Origin: Calothrix sp. NIES-2098
GTDB taxonomy: Bacteria; Cyanobacteriota; Cyanobacteriia; Cyanobacteriales; Nostocaceae
Assembly: GCA_002368175.1 (NCBI GenBank)
Contig: AP018172.1
Span: 1,362,001-1,426,000, forward strand
DNA length: 64,000 nt
Direction of reading: 5' to 3'
Numbering within the stretch: the first letter of the stretch is position 1; every line of letters begins with the position of its first letter. Shown piece by piece: positions 26,323 to 38,300 of the stretch. Below the pieces are notes generated by a model. It was not told where the DNA came from and ran no database searches. It worked only from the letters and a program-made list of their open reading frames with translations. Made by a program: the position numbers and the translations under genes.

Positions 26323-29300
26323 ATGATTAATAGTTCCGGATATAAAATTCTAGAAAAAATTTCTGATGGCATAGAGACTGTTGTTTACCGTGCGCAAAAT
26401 CTAATAGATCAAAAATTAGTTATTCTCAAAATTCTTAAACAAGAATATAGCACTCTTGAATATATAACAGAGTTCAAGCATGAATATGAAATTTCCCAAA
26501 GCCTAGACTTACCTGGTGTAATTAAAGTTTATGGATTAGAAAATTATAATAACTGCATGGCTTTGGTATTAGAAGACATTGGCGGACAAAGCCTGAAACA
26601 ATTTATAGATCAAAATCAGCTGAATGTTATAGATTGTTTAAAATTAGTTATTCAAATAACTGATATAGTTACAAGTTTGCACGAGCAACATATTATTCAT
26701 AAAGATATAAAACCTCAAAATATAATTATTAATCCTAAGTCAAAGCAGATTAAAATTACTGATTTTAGTATAGCCTCTCGCCTGTCAAAAGAAAATGCGA
26801 TCGTTAGTAATCCCAATTTGCTGAAAGGGACACTAGCTTATATGTCTCCAGAGCAAACAGGTCGGATGAATCGGTCGATTGACTACCGTACAGATTTTTA
26901 CTCTTTAGGCATAACTTTTTATGAAATGTTAACATCGCAATTACCATTTAATTGCTCTGATGCTTTAGAAATAGTTCATTCTCATATTGCAAAACAGCCT
27001 ATACCACCTCATAATCTGAACTCCAAAATTCCCGAAGCAGTATCTAATATTGTGATGAAATTATTATTTAAAACTGCTGAAGAAAGATATCAAAGTGGAT
27101 TAGGGCTAAAAGCAGATTTAGAGATTTGTCTAGAACAGTTATTAACTAACGGTAAAATTCAAAATTTTATTCCTGGTAAATTAGATACATTTAGCCAATT
27201 TAGCATTCCCCAAAAACTCTACGGTCGTCATGAAGAAGTAGCGTCTCTCATATCAGCTTTTGAGCGAGTAAGTGTTGGTAAAAGTGAGATGATGTTAGTC
27301 TCTGGTTATCCAGGGATTGGTAAATCTTGTTTAGTTAATGAGATTCATAAACCGATTATCAGCAAACGAGGATATTTTATTTCTGGTAAATTCGATCAAT
27401 TCAAGCGAAATATCCCTTATGCAGCGTTGATTGAATCATTTCAAGAACTAATTCAACAGCTATTAACAGAATCTTCTGAAAAAATCACTCTTTGGAAAGA
27501 GAAGCTTTTAGAGGCGTTTGGTGATATTGGTCAAGTTATTATCGACGTTATTCCAGAAATTGAGAAAATTGTTGGTCAACAGCCATCTGTACCGCAACTA
27601 GGCGCAACTGAATCTCAAAACCGCTTTAATCGAGTATTTCAAAAGTTTATCAAGGTATTTACTCAACAAGATCATCCACTAGTCCTGTTTTTAGATGATT
27701 TACAATGGGCAGATTTAGCATCTTTAAAATTGATTCAGATGCTGATGATGGAGCCTGATAGCCAATATTTGTTAACAATTGGAGCTTATCGAGATAACGA
27801 AGTCATCTCTACTCATTACTTGCTTCAAACCTTGAATGAAATCCAAAAAGCAGGCGTAACTGTCAATAATATTACACTACAATCGCTAAATCTGGAAAAT
27901 GTTTATGAATTAATAGCTGATACCATACATAGCGAAACAGAAAAAACAAAAGCATTAGCAGATTTAATTTTTCATAAAACCCAAGGTAATCCTTTTTTCT
28001 TAACGCAGTTACTCCAAACCATGTATCAAGAAAAGCTATTAAACTTTAATTTTAATAGTGGAATATGGGAGTGGGAGATCGAGCAAATCCAAATCATTGG
28101 AATTACAGATTATAATACTGTAGAATTGGTTGCTAGAAATATTCAAAAACTACCTCAGAAGACACAGCAGATTTTAAAATTAGCTGCTTGTATTGGCAAT
28201 CGCTTTAATATAGATATTCTGGCAATTGTTAATGAAAAATCTCAATCGGAAACTGCCTGTGAATTATGGGAAGCGCTTCAGGCTAGTTTAATTTTACCAC
28301 TGAGCGAAAATTATAAAGCCCCATTATTTTTTGAGGAAGACAAAGAATTAAAAGTTTCATATAAGTTTTTTCACGATCGCATTCAGCAAGCAGCTTATTC
28401 TCTAATTCCCGAATCTGAAAGAAAACAAACTCACCTGAAAATTGGGCGATTATTACTCGATTCTTTCCAAACAGCAGAGATTGCAGAAAATATTTTTGAT
28501 ATTGCTAACCATTTTAATATTGGAATCGAATTTATTAGCGATGGCTCCGCCAACGCCAGCGGCGAACGCTCAGAAAGAGATGAGCTAGCTCGATTAAATT
28601 TAATAGCTTGTCAAAAAGCGAAAGCAGCATCAGCATACGCAGCTGCGCTTAACTATTCAACAGTAGGATTAGAATTACTTACGCTATCTAGCTGGGAAAA
28701 TAATTACGACCTGACGCTAGAACTTTATCTCGAAAGTGTCGAACTTGAGTATTTAAATACAAACTTTCAACGCGCAGCCATCCTCACAGAAACTATTTTA
28801 CAAAGAGCTACCAATCTGCTCGATCGCGTTAAGGCTTATCAACTACAAATCCAGTTCTATATGGCTCAGAATCAAATGATCGAAGCCATTAACACTGGAC
28901 TAGAAGCGATCGCACAATTGGGAATTTCTCTCTCACCACCAAATAACCAAAATACTATAGCTAATTTACCTCGGCTTGAGGATTTAGAAACTTTTCCAGT
29001 CCTCAAAGATCCTTACATACTGGCGGCTTTAAAAATTCTTGTGACTGCTGGTGGTGCTGCTTTTATTACCGACCCGACAGGAACAACTTTTCCTCAAATT
29101 ATCTTAACTGTTGTCAATCTCTGCATTGAGCACGGTCATTCACCTTTGGCTGCTGCCGGATATTCTTGTTATGGTATGGTGTTGTGTAGCAATTTAGAAA
29201 ATATTGATGCTGGATATCACTCTGGTCAAATAGCTTGGCAGATATTAGAGCAGTTTCAAGCCAAGGAACTCAAAAGTAAAGTATATGCGCCATTTTATGG

Positions 29301-31806
29301 TTTTACCTTTCATTGGAAACAGCACGTTAGAGACAGTATTAGTCCTTTACAAGAAGCTATTCAAAGCGCGTTAGAAATTGGAGATTTAGAATACGCTGGA
29401 TACTGCTCTGTCCATTATTGCGGTCATATATTATTGACTGGAGAACCACTCGAATCAGTAGCACAGCAACAAGCATCATATATTGATTTGCTACAAAAAT
29501 TTCAACTAGATTTTCCCATAAACTACATTAAGATTTGGCATCAGTTAGCATTAACTCTACAAGGATTATCGCCAGATACATCTCATTTAATTGGCGATAG
29601 CTTTAATGAACTAGCAATGTTACCCTATCTCCAAGCTACTAAGAATGTTACTTCTTTGTTTGCTGCTTATGTTGGCAAATTGATTCTCCACTACTTATTT
29701 AAAGATTACAATCAATCCCTTGATGCTGCTAATTTAGCTTCACAATATATCAGTAGTGTCATGGGAATGATGACAATCAGTATCCACAACTTTTATCATT
29801 CTTTATCCCTGATTGGTATATATCCCCATGTTGAACTCAAAACTCAACAAGAATATATGGCTGTAATCAATGCCAATCAAGAAAAAATGCGAATATGGGC
29901 GAGTCATGCTCCTGCTAACTATCAGCATAAATATGATTTAGTCGAAGCAGAAAAAGCGCGAGTTTTAGGTCAAACCTTTGTAGCTATGGAATATTATGAG
30001 CTAGCTATTCAAGGAGCAAAAAAACAGGGATATATTCAAGAAGAAGCATTAGCAAATGAATTAGCAGCAGAGTTTTACTTTGCCCGTAACAGAGAGCAGC
30101 AAGCTATCTTTTATTTGAAAGAATCTTATTATGCCTATATACGTTGGGGCGCTATTTCCAAAGTCAACGATTTAGAAACAAAATATCCTGATTTTTGTCC
30201 GTTAAGAATCAACCAAGACTCTTCGAGTTGGAAGGCTAATTTATCAACTACTTCCAGTAAAATAAATAGTATAGCATCTTTTGATTTAAGCACTGTTTTC
30301 AAAGCTGCACAAGCTATTTCTAGCGAAATCATGCTAGATGATTTACTAGCCAAGCTGATGAAAATTGTGATGGAAAATGCTGGCGCACAAAGTAGCTGCT
30401 TCTTTCTAGAGAAAAATGGTCAAATGGTTATCGAAGCAGCTGTGGGAATTAATAATAATGAGATGTTTTTAGAAAGCTCAAGCCCATTAGATAACAGCCT
30501 ATATGTGCCGATATCTGTACTGAACTATGTGATTAGAACTAAAGAAAGTGTTGTTCTTGGTAATGCTAGCTGTGAAGGAATATTTGTTAGCGATCCTTAT
30601 ATTATTAAAAATAACTGCAAATCAATTTTGTGTACGCCGATCATTCATCAAAGCAAACCGATCGGCATTCTGTATTTGCAAAACAATTTAACAACTAATG
30701 CATTTACTACTGAGCGTTTAGAAGTTTTAAAAATTCTGGCTTCACAAGCAGCTATCTCTATCGAAAATGCCAAACTATATACTAATTTGTCGAATCTCAA
30801 TCATCATCTACAACAAGCTAACCAGAAATTAGAAGACTATAGTAAAACCCTGGAGCTAAAAGTTGAAGAGAGAACCCAGGAATTACATAAAAAAAATCTG
30901 TGCTTGTCAGAGCAAGCGCAACAGCTAGAAGCTACATTAGGAGAGCTGCAAGCTACACAATTACAGATGATTCAGAAGGAAAAAATGTCCAGTCTGGGTC
31001 AACTAGTTGCTGGTATAGCTCATGAGATTAATAACCCGATTAATTTTATTCATGGCAATATTTCTCATGCAAGTGAATACATTGAAGACCTCTTACACTT
31101 GGTAAATATTTATGAGCAAAAATCACCAGAACTCACGCCGCAAATGCTAGCAGAACAAGAAGATATAGATTTAGAATTTTTGCGTGAAGACCTTCCTAAC
31201 TTGCTAAATTCTATGAAGGTTGGAGCTAATCGTATCCGCCAGATAGTTCTGAGCTTACGTAACTTCTCCCGATTGGATGAAGCCGAAATGAAACCAGTTG
31301 ATATTCATGAAGGTATTGATAGCACTTTACTAATTTTGCAACATCGACTCAAAGGTGAATCTGTTAATTCTAAAATTCAGATCGTTAAAAATTATGGCAG
31401 TTTACCACTAGTAGATTGTTATCCTAGCCAACTCAACCAAGTATTTATGAATTTGTTAGCTAATGCTATTGATGCTTTAGAAGAGTATAACTCTAACCGT
31501 TCGTTAGCAGAAGCTGAACTGAATCCCAGCTATATCAAAATTACTACTGAGTTATTAGAGCAAAATTTGCTAGTTATTCGCATTGCTGATAACGGTTCAG
31601 GGATGAACTCGGATACACTGTCTCAGATTTTTAATCCTTTCTTTACTACCAAACCTATCGGTAAAGGTACTGGTTTAGGGTTATCCATAAGCTACAAAAT
31701 TATTGTAGAGAAACATGGAGGCAAATTAAGTTGTCTGTCAACACCAGGACAAGGAAGTGAGTTTGTAATTGAACTTCCAGCACACAAATATAGTACTGCT
31801 ATTTGA
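26323..31806 (+). CDS. Ser/Thr kinase-ATPase-GAF-histidine kinase fusion, 1827 aa
   Basis: HstK-type cyanobacterial regulator. Domains: a Ser/Thr kinase (about 5-265) with the catalytic loop His126-Lys-Asp128-IKPQN and DFS (147-149) in place of DFG; a predicted AAA/STAND-type ATPase (about 297-600) with Walker A GYPGIGKS (328-335) and Walker B LVLFLDDLQWAD; a long helical, TPR-like region (about 690-1300); a GAF domain (about 1315-1485); a coiled coil; and a histidine kinase (about 1555-1827) with His1567 in GIAHEINNP, N-box NLLANAIDAL and GTGLGLSIS. All key residues of both kinases seem present. It lies 534 bp upstream of the NRPS on the same strand, so it may sense or control that pathway; this is inference from position. 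A small palindromic repeat is read in frame at 28543-28570. Confidence 0.93.
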   Translation: MINSSGYKILEKISDGIETVVYRAQNLIDQKLVILKILKQEYSTLEYITEFKHEYEISQSLDLPGVIKVYGLENYNNCMALVLEDIGGQSLKQFIDQNQLNVIDCLKLVIQITDIVTSLHEQHIIHKDIKPQNIIINPKSKQIKITDFSIASRLSKENAIVSNPNLLKGTLAYMSPEQTGRMNRSIDYRTDFYSLGITFYEMLTSQLPFNCSDALEIVHSHIAKQPIPPHNLNSKIPEAVSNIVMKLLFKTAEERYQSGLGLKADLEICLEQLLTNGKIQNFIPGKLDTFSQFSIPQKLYGRHEEVASLISAFERVSVGKSEMMLVSGYPGIGKSCLVNEIHKPIISKRGYFISGKFDQFKRNIPYAALIESFQELIQQLLTESSEKITLWKEKLLEAFGDIGQVIIDVIPEIEKIVGQQPSVPQLGATESQNRFNRVFQKFIKVFTQQDHPLVLFLDDLQWADLASLKLIQMLMMEPDSQYLLTIGAYRDNEVISTHYLLQTLNEIQKAGVTVNNITLQSLNLENVYELIADTIHSETEKTKALADLIFHKTQGNPFFLTQLLQTMYQEKLLNFNFNSGIWEWEIEQIQIIGITDYNTVELVARNIQKLPQKTQQILKLAACIGNRFNIDILAIVNEKSQSETACELWEALQASLILPLSENYKAPLFFEEDKELKVSYKFFHDRIQQAAYSLIPESERKQTHLKIGRLLLDSFQTAEIAENIFDIANHFNIGIEFISDGSANASGERSERDELARLNLIACQKAKAASAYAAALNYSTVGLELLTLSSWENNYDLTLELYLESVELEYLNTNFQRAAILTETILQRATNLLDRVKAYQLQIQFYMAQNQMIEAINTGLEAIAQLGISLSPPNNQNTIANLPRLEDLETFPVLKDPYILAALKILVTAGGAAFITDPTGTTFPQIILTVVNLCIEHGHSPLAAAGYSCYGMVLCSNLENIDAGYHSGQIAWQILEQFQAKELKSKVYAPFYGFTFHWKQHVRDSISPLQEAIQSALEIGDLEYAGYCSVHYCGHILLTGEPLESVAQQQASYIDLLQKFQLDFPINYIKIWHQLALTLQGLSPDTSHLIGDSFNELAMLPYLQATKNVTSLFAAYVGKLILHYLFKDYNQSLDAANLASQYISSVMGMMTISIHNFYHSLSLIGIYPHVELKTQQEYMAVINANQEKMRIWASHAPANYQHKYDLVEAEKARVLGQTFVAMEYYELAIQGAKKQGYIQEEALANELAAEFYFARNREQQAIFYLKESYYAYIRWGAISKVNDLETKYPDFCPLRINQDSSSWKANLSTTSSKINSIASFDLSTVFKAAQAISSEIMLDDLLAKLMKIVMENAGAQSSCFFLEKNGQMVIEAAVGINNNEMFLESSSPLDNSLYVPISVLNYVIRTKESVVLGNASCEGIFVSDPYIIKNNCKSILCTPIIHQSKPIGILYLQNNLTTNAFTTERLEVLKILASQAAISIENAKLYTNLSNLNHHLQQANQKLEDYSKTLELKVEERTQELHKKNLCLSEQAQQLEATLGELQATQLQMIQKEKMSSLGQLVAGIAHEINNPINFIHGNISHASEYIEDLLHLVNIYEQKSPELTPQMLAEQEDIDLEFLREDLPNLLNSMKVGANRIRQIVLSLRNFSRLDEAEMKPVDIHEGIDSTLLILQHRLKGESVNSKIQIVKNYGSLPLVDCYPSQLNQVFMNLLANAIDALEEYNSNRSLAEAELNPSYIKITTELLEQNLLVIRIADNGSGMNSDTLSQIFNPFFTTKPIGKGTGLGLSISYKIIVEKHGGKLSCLSTPGQGSEFVIELPAHKYSTAI
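28543..28570. repeat. GC-rich dispersed repeat read in frame inside the kinase gene
   Basis: The word GGCTCCGCCAACGCCAGCGG, followed by CGAACGC, resembles a dispersed Nostoc palindromic repeat and is GC-rich within an AT-rich gene. It encodes GSANASGERS between the ATPase and helical regions, where it would form a flexible loop. Confidence 0.5.
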
Positions 31807-32053
31807 TTTGTAAACTTCCCGGTAGAATTAGCCAATCAGCAAGATGTCAATAGAGGGTTATTTGATAAGGTTAAGGTATGCGTAATTTTTTTTATAAATC
31901 AAAGTACATTTATATATTATTCTTAATAATTTCAATAGTGATTACTCAATTTACCTGGCTAAAATCTTGCCTAAATAACGGCTATCTAAGCTTTACATCT
32001 AAAATATGTATTGAATTTTATATGCTGACAAATAGGTCTTTTGTGCTTGTCTC

Positions 32054-32090
32054 TTGACAATTATTATTTTGTTTATAATTATTTTATAAT
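32054..32090 (+). promoter_or_regulatory. possible NRPS promoter
   Basis: A perfect -35 hexamer TTGACA (32054-32059) is followed by TATAAT at 32074-32079 (14-bp gap, short) and again at 32085-32090 (25-bp gap, long). Neither gap is ideal, so the call is weak. The leader to the ATG would be about 250 nt. Confidence 0.3.
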
Positions 32091-32326
32091 TCGATTTTTG
32101 TGATACAATTCTTAGAAGATACCTGAAAAAAGACTAATAAGTATAATTTTTCATCGCAACGTAATTTCTCGAATAAAAGGGTTGGAATTGGCTATCAGAT
32201 GTTCTAAAGTTTCGGGATTCTACGCTCAGTTAAGTATGGAATTTTGAGCTTTTTATAAATCCTGTAAATCATTAGAATTGAGCATTTTCAAAAATCTCAA
32301 TATTTCTCCTTTAACCTGCGTAAATT

Positions 32327-32333
32327 AGGAGGT
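32327..32333 (+). promoter_or_regulatory. strong ribosome-binding site of the NRPS gene
   Basis: AGGAGGT lies 7 nt before the ATG at 32341, a near-perfect Shine-Dalgarno and much stronger than those of most genes here. It fixes the NRPS start. Confidence 0.85.
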
Positions 32334-32340
32334 AATCATT

Positions 32341-35300
32341 ATGGTTAGCAATTTTAACAATATAGATGTTTCTACTATGCCAATGTCAGAAGATATCATG
32401 TCTTTATTAGCAGGAACTTCAGTAGATGAGCCTTTTGAAGCGTCAAATCTGGGAAAAATAGGACGACTCACAACGACACAAAGAGATTTATATCTAGATA
32501 ATATACTCCATCCCGATAGTACTGTGTTTAGTTTAGGATTATCGGTAAAACTACCAAAAAATTTAGATAGGTTTATCTGGGAAAAGGCAGTAAACATAGT
32601 ATGCCAGCAGGATGATACTATTAAAACTAGGTTTATTTTTAAGCAGGGTGAGGCTTTCCAATTTGTAGATAACAATTTAGATGTTAACTATGAATTTATA
32701 GAGCTAGAATCTACAACTACTAGTTTCACGAGTTTAGAGCAAGTAATTCAAGAAAAGATTAAAGTTAAGTTAAATTTAGAATCAAGAGATGTATTTAAAA
32801 ATATTTTGGTCAAAGATCTGTTAGGTAACTATACTGCTATTTTAGGTGCGCCTCACATTCTTTTTGATGCATATTCTGGCAAAATTTTCTTTGAAAGAGT
32901 AAGCAAAATCTACTCGGATTTAAAAGCAGACACTCATTCACCAGAATGTGTACTGAATTCTTTTTATGATTTGATTGAGGATGATATTAGCAAATTTGAC
33001 ACTCCAGAAATTCAGGAATACTGGCAGGAATCGTTAAGTAAGGTTGTTCCTGTTACATCGTATACAGGAATTAAACAAGAAAACCAAGCGCGATCGCAAA
33101 AAATCCAAATTTTCGGGAATGAATTAGCACAGATTCGAGAATATTGTCAACAAAATAAATTTAGCGTTCCTGCCTTTTTTAGATCTGTTTATGGCATTTA
33201 TTTGAGTAAATATTTACAAGCTCCAGCAGATTTTGTATTTTATGACATTATTGGTAAACGAAATGAGCAATTACTGAATATTTTGGGTTGTATTTACCAA
33301 GTAGTTCCTGTTGTCATACCTCAAAATCAGATTGGTAATGATGCAAATATAGCTAATTATATTGACTACATAAAACAATATCGAAAAAATCTAGGAGATA
33401 AACAAAACATTTCGGTTCTGCTGCAAAGAAACTATTTAAAAGGTGAGAGATTAAAATTTTTCTATAACTTTTATAATTTTAGCCTGCTTAATCTACCTAT
33501 TACAGACAACCCTTCTAAATTAACTGTTCATAATTCTTTTGCGGAAAATGAAGTTCATCTTGTGATCGACGATTTCCAAGATACTCTTGAATTAGAGTTA
33601 TTTTACAATCAACAATATTTTGCCAATATAAATACTTTGGAGAGATTGCTGTCTATAGCTAATCAAATTGTTCAAGGATGTGAAAAGTTTGCACAACTGA
33701 ATATATTACTGGAATCTGAGCAGCAAGAAATAGAAAAATGGAATCATACCAACACACTTTATGCAATAGATAAATGCGTTCATCAATTATTTGAGGTGCA
33801 GGTGGAACGCACACCTAATGCTATAGCAATAATCTTTAAAGAAGCCAAACAGCACGCGAAATCTTTCCTCACCTACCAAGAGCTAAATCAGCGAGCCAAT
33901 CAGTTAGCACATTATCTAATATCCCTGGGTGTAAAGCCAGATATGCCGGTGGGAATCTCTGTAGAGAGAACCTTGGAAATGGCGATCGCAGTTTTGGCTG
34001 TTCTGAAAGCTGGTGGCGCTTACGTACCAATCGATCCGGCCTATCCCAAAGAACGCATAGGCTATATGCTTGAGGATACTCAGGTATCAATATTACTCAC
34101 GCAACAACATCTAGTAGGGGAATTTCCCGAACATCAAGCACAGGCTATCTGTTTAGATACCGACTGGGACAAAATAGGTCAATACAGTAAAGAGAATCCC
34201 GTCACTGAAGTCACAGCAGAGAATTTAGTCTATATCATCTACACTTCTGGTTCTACAGGTAGACCAAAAGGCATTTGTTTAGCTCACCGTCCTTTAGTAA
34301 ATTTACTGCAATGGCATCTCAATACACTATTAACAGGTGTACGTACCCTACAATTTGCCTCTTTAAGCTTTGATGCTAGCTTTCATGAAATGTTTGCAGC
34401 TTGGTGTTCGGGAGGAACTCTGTTTCTCATCTCAGAAAACTTGCGTCGGGATACTACAGCTTTAGCTGACTTTATTCAACAACAAGAGATTGAAAAAGTT
34501 ATCTTACCTGTGGTTGTACTGCAACAAATGGCAGAATTAGCTGCATCTCAGTTGGAATTATTTACTAGCCTCAAAGAAGTTACCACTACAGGCGAGCAAC
34601 TGCAAATTACTCCAGCGATTGTCAAATTCTTCAAATCCCTACCAAATTGCTCTTTTCACAATCACTACGGCCCATCAGAAACCCATGTGGTAACGGCTTT
34701 GACTCTGGATCGAAATCCTGATTCTTGGCCTACTTACCCCTCTATAGGTCGTGCGATCGCGAATACGCAAATTCATATACTTGATGCAGAATTCAAGCCA
34801 GTTCCTATCGGTGTTCCGGGAGAGTTATATATTGGTGGCGATAGTTTAGCCAGGGGTTATCTAAATCGACCCGATTTGACTGCTGAACGCTTTATCGATT
34901 CAAAATGGAATCGCCTTTATAAAACAGGTGACTTAGCTTGCTACTTAAGTGATGGCAATATTGAATACCTGGGTCGGATAGACCAGCAAGTGAAGATACG
35001 CGGCTTCCGGATTGAATTAGGGGAAATTGAGTCTCTGCTATTACAGCATCCTGATGTGCGCGAAGCCGCAGTTATCGCGCGGGAGGATGTACCTGGGAAT
35101 AAATATTTAGTGGCTTATGTTGTTTCTAGCCTGATTTCCGAGCAAATACGCACAATAACGACTAATTTGCGTCAATTTCTCAAACAGAAACTACCAGATT
35201 ATATGGTTCCCTCTAATTTTGTGATCTTAGAGGCCTTACCACTCACGCCTAATGGCAAAGTAGATCGTCGTTCCCTACCAGCACCCGATCGCACTATCCG

Positions 35301-38300
35301 CAATTTAGAATCAGATTTTATCTCACCTCGTACCCAAGTTGAGGAAGCGATCGCCAAAATTTGGCTAGATGTTTTGCGCTTGGAACAAATCAGCGTCTAC
35401 GATAACTTTTTTGAGATTGGCGGACACTCACTGCTAGCAACGCAAGTAATTTCCCGCGTCCGAGATACCTATCAGTTAGATTTGCCATTACGTCAATTAT
35501 TCGATGCACCTACTATTGCTAGCTTTGCAGAACATATTGAGACACAAATCTTGTATGTTGCAGAATGGCAGATTCCTGAAATTGTACCTGTAACGCGCAA
35601 TCAAAATTTGCCTCTTTCCTCTGCCCAGCAACGGTTATGGTTCCTCGAACAGTTCTTACCTGACAATCCCCTATATAACTTACCGCAGACTTTTCACCTT
35701 ACTGGTAAGCTAAATCTGAATGCTTTAGAACAAAGCATCAACGAAATTATTCGCCGCCATGAAGTTTTACGCACCACGTTTGGGTTCTTGGATGGACAGC
35801 CGATACAAATTATTGCTTCTGCCTTAACTGTACCTCTGCATTTAGTCGATTTATCTTCGCTTTCTCAATCGGAAAAAGATGCAGAAATCCAGCGATTAAC
35901 GATTAAGGAATGCCAAAAACCATTTAACCTCAACCAAGGGCCGCTAGTACGCACCACCCTGTTACAGTTAGGTGTAGAAGAATATCTACTGCTGTTGAAT
36001 ATCCACCATATCGTTTTTGATGGTTGGTCTGTCGGTACATTTTTCCGAGAACTGAGGCTGCTATATCAAGCCTTCAGCAACGGTCAACCTTCTCCCTTAG
36101 CGGAACTGGCGATTCAATATGCAGACTTTGCTGTATGGCAACGGCGATGGTTGCAAGGGAAAGTATTATCAGACCAACTAAACTATTGGAAGCAGCAATT
36201 AGCTAATTTACCGATTTTACAGTTACCAACTGACCGACCCCGACCTGCAATCCAAACTTATCGCGGGACACGTCAACCTTTTGCAATCTCCAAGTCTCTC
36301 AGCGATACAGTAACTCGTTTCAGCCAGCAAGAGGGAGTGACTTTATTTATGACCCTCTTAGCAGCATTCCAAACTTTGCTCTATCGATACACGAGTAGCG
36401 AAGATATTGCAGTAGGTTCGGTAATTGCTAACCGCAACTATCAAGAAATTGAGGATTTAATTGGATTTTTTGTTAACACCTTAGTACTACGCAGTGATTT
36501 TTCTGACTCTCCCTCCTTCCGTCAGTTGCTCAAGCAAGTACGAGAAGTAACTCTAGAAGCTTACGCTCATCAAGACTTTCCTTTTGAGAAACTGGTAGAG
36601 GAACTAGAGCCAGAACGAGATTTGAGCCGTCATCCTCTATTTCAAATTGGCTTTGCTTTGCAAAATGTACCGATACCAGCAATAGAACTTGCTGGTTTAA
36701 GCATCAATCATCGTATAGAACATAATGGCTCATCTAAATTTGATTTGTTCTTAGAACTATTTGAAACGCCAGATGGAATTAGTGGCTGGTTTGAGTACAG
36801 CACCGATTTATTTGATGCGCCTACCATTTCTCGCATAGGGGAACATTTTCAAACTTTAATTGCAGGTATTGTTGCGAATCCAGATGAGAAAGTTACAGAT
36901 TTACCTCTATTAACAACTGCGGAGCGTCAACAATTATTAGTAGAGTGGAATCAAACTCAAGCAGAATACCCCGATTGGGCTTGCATTCACCAACTATTTA
37001 CAGCCCAGGTAGAGCGCGAGCCTGACTCTGTAGCAGCCATCTTTGCAAACCAGCAAATAACTTACCGCGAGTTGAATGCTAGAGCCAATCAATTAGCGCA
37101 TCATTTACAAACATTAGGTGTCGAGCCAGATGTATTGGTAGGGATTTGTGTAGAGCGTTCCTTAGAAATGCTCGTTGCTTTATTAGCGATTCTGAAAGCT
37201 GGTGGCGCTTACGTACCTCTAGATACCGCCTATCCCCAGCAGCGTTTATCCTTAATGCTGGCAGACTCTCAGGTAAAAGTGCTATTAACCCAAGAAAATT
37301 TATTAGCAACGTTTCCCGAACATCAGGGAGATGTTGTTTGTATAGATAGAGACTGGGAGGATATTGCTACTCAAGCTCAAGATGACCTCGACATTAATGT
37401 CCATCCTGACAATTTAGCTTATTTAATCTACACCTCCGGTTCCACAGGCAAACCAAAAGGTGTCGCTATGCCGCACCGTCCACTAGTAAACTTAATTACT
37501 TGGCAATCACAAGCTTCTACCGTCGGCTTTGGTAGGAAAACACTGCAATACACACCAATTAGCTTTGATGTTTCCTTCCAAGAAATCTTTGCCACTCTGA
37601 CTACAGGTGGAACCTTGATATTGATTTCCGAATCAATGCGTCGCGAACCGATACAACTGCTGCAATTTCTCAACCAAGAAGGGATTGAGCGATTGTTCCT
37701 ACCCTATGTCGCCTTACAACAATTAGCCGAAATCGCCAGGATAGAAGGCATCGTACCCCGAAGTTTATGCGAAGTAATTACAGCTGGGGAACAGTTACGC
37801 ATTACAGATGCGATCGCCCAATTCTTTCACCAACTACCTAACTGCACTCTACACAATCACTATGGCCCCTCGGAAACTCATGTTGTAACTGCCTTTACGC
37901 TGGCAAATTCACCTAAAAATTGGTCAGTATTACCACCCATCGGGCGACCAATTGCTAACAGTCAAATGTATCTATTGGACTCGCAGTTACAACCTGTTCC
38001 TTTAGGCGTACCTGGAGAACTCTATATTGGCGGTATTGGTATAGCAAGAGGCTATCTTAATCGCCCCGATCTCACAGATACGCGGTTTATTCCCAACCCC
38101 TTTGGAAATTCAAATGAACGTTTGTATAAAACCGGGGATTTAGCTCGTTACCTACCAGATGGCAATCTCGAATATCTCAGTCGTATCGATGGGCAAGTAA
38201 AAATTCGCGGCTACCGGATCGAGCTAGGAGAGATTGAAACTGCGATCGCACAACATCCATCTGTGAAGACGAGTGTTGTTATCGATCGGGAAGATCTACC

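Larger units (their letters stand above)
31807..32340. other. intergenic region between kinase and NRPS
   Basis: 534 bp, very AT-rich, no ORF. Holds a possible promoter (TTGACA at 32054-32059) and the NRPS ribosome-binding site at its right end. No terminator hairpin for the kinase gene was recognised. Confidence 0.4.
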
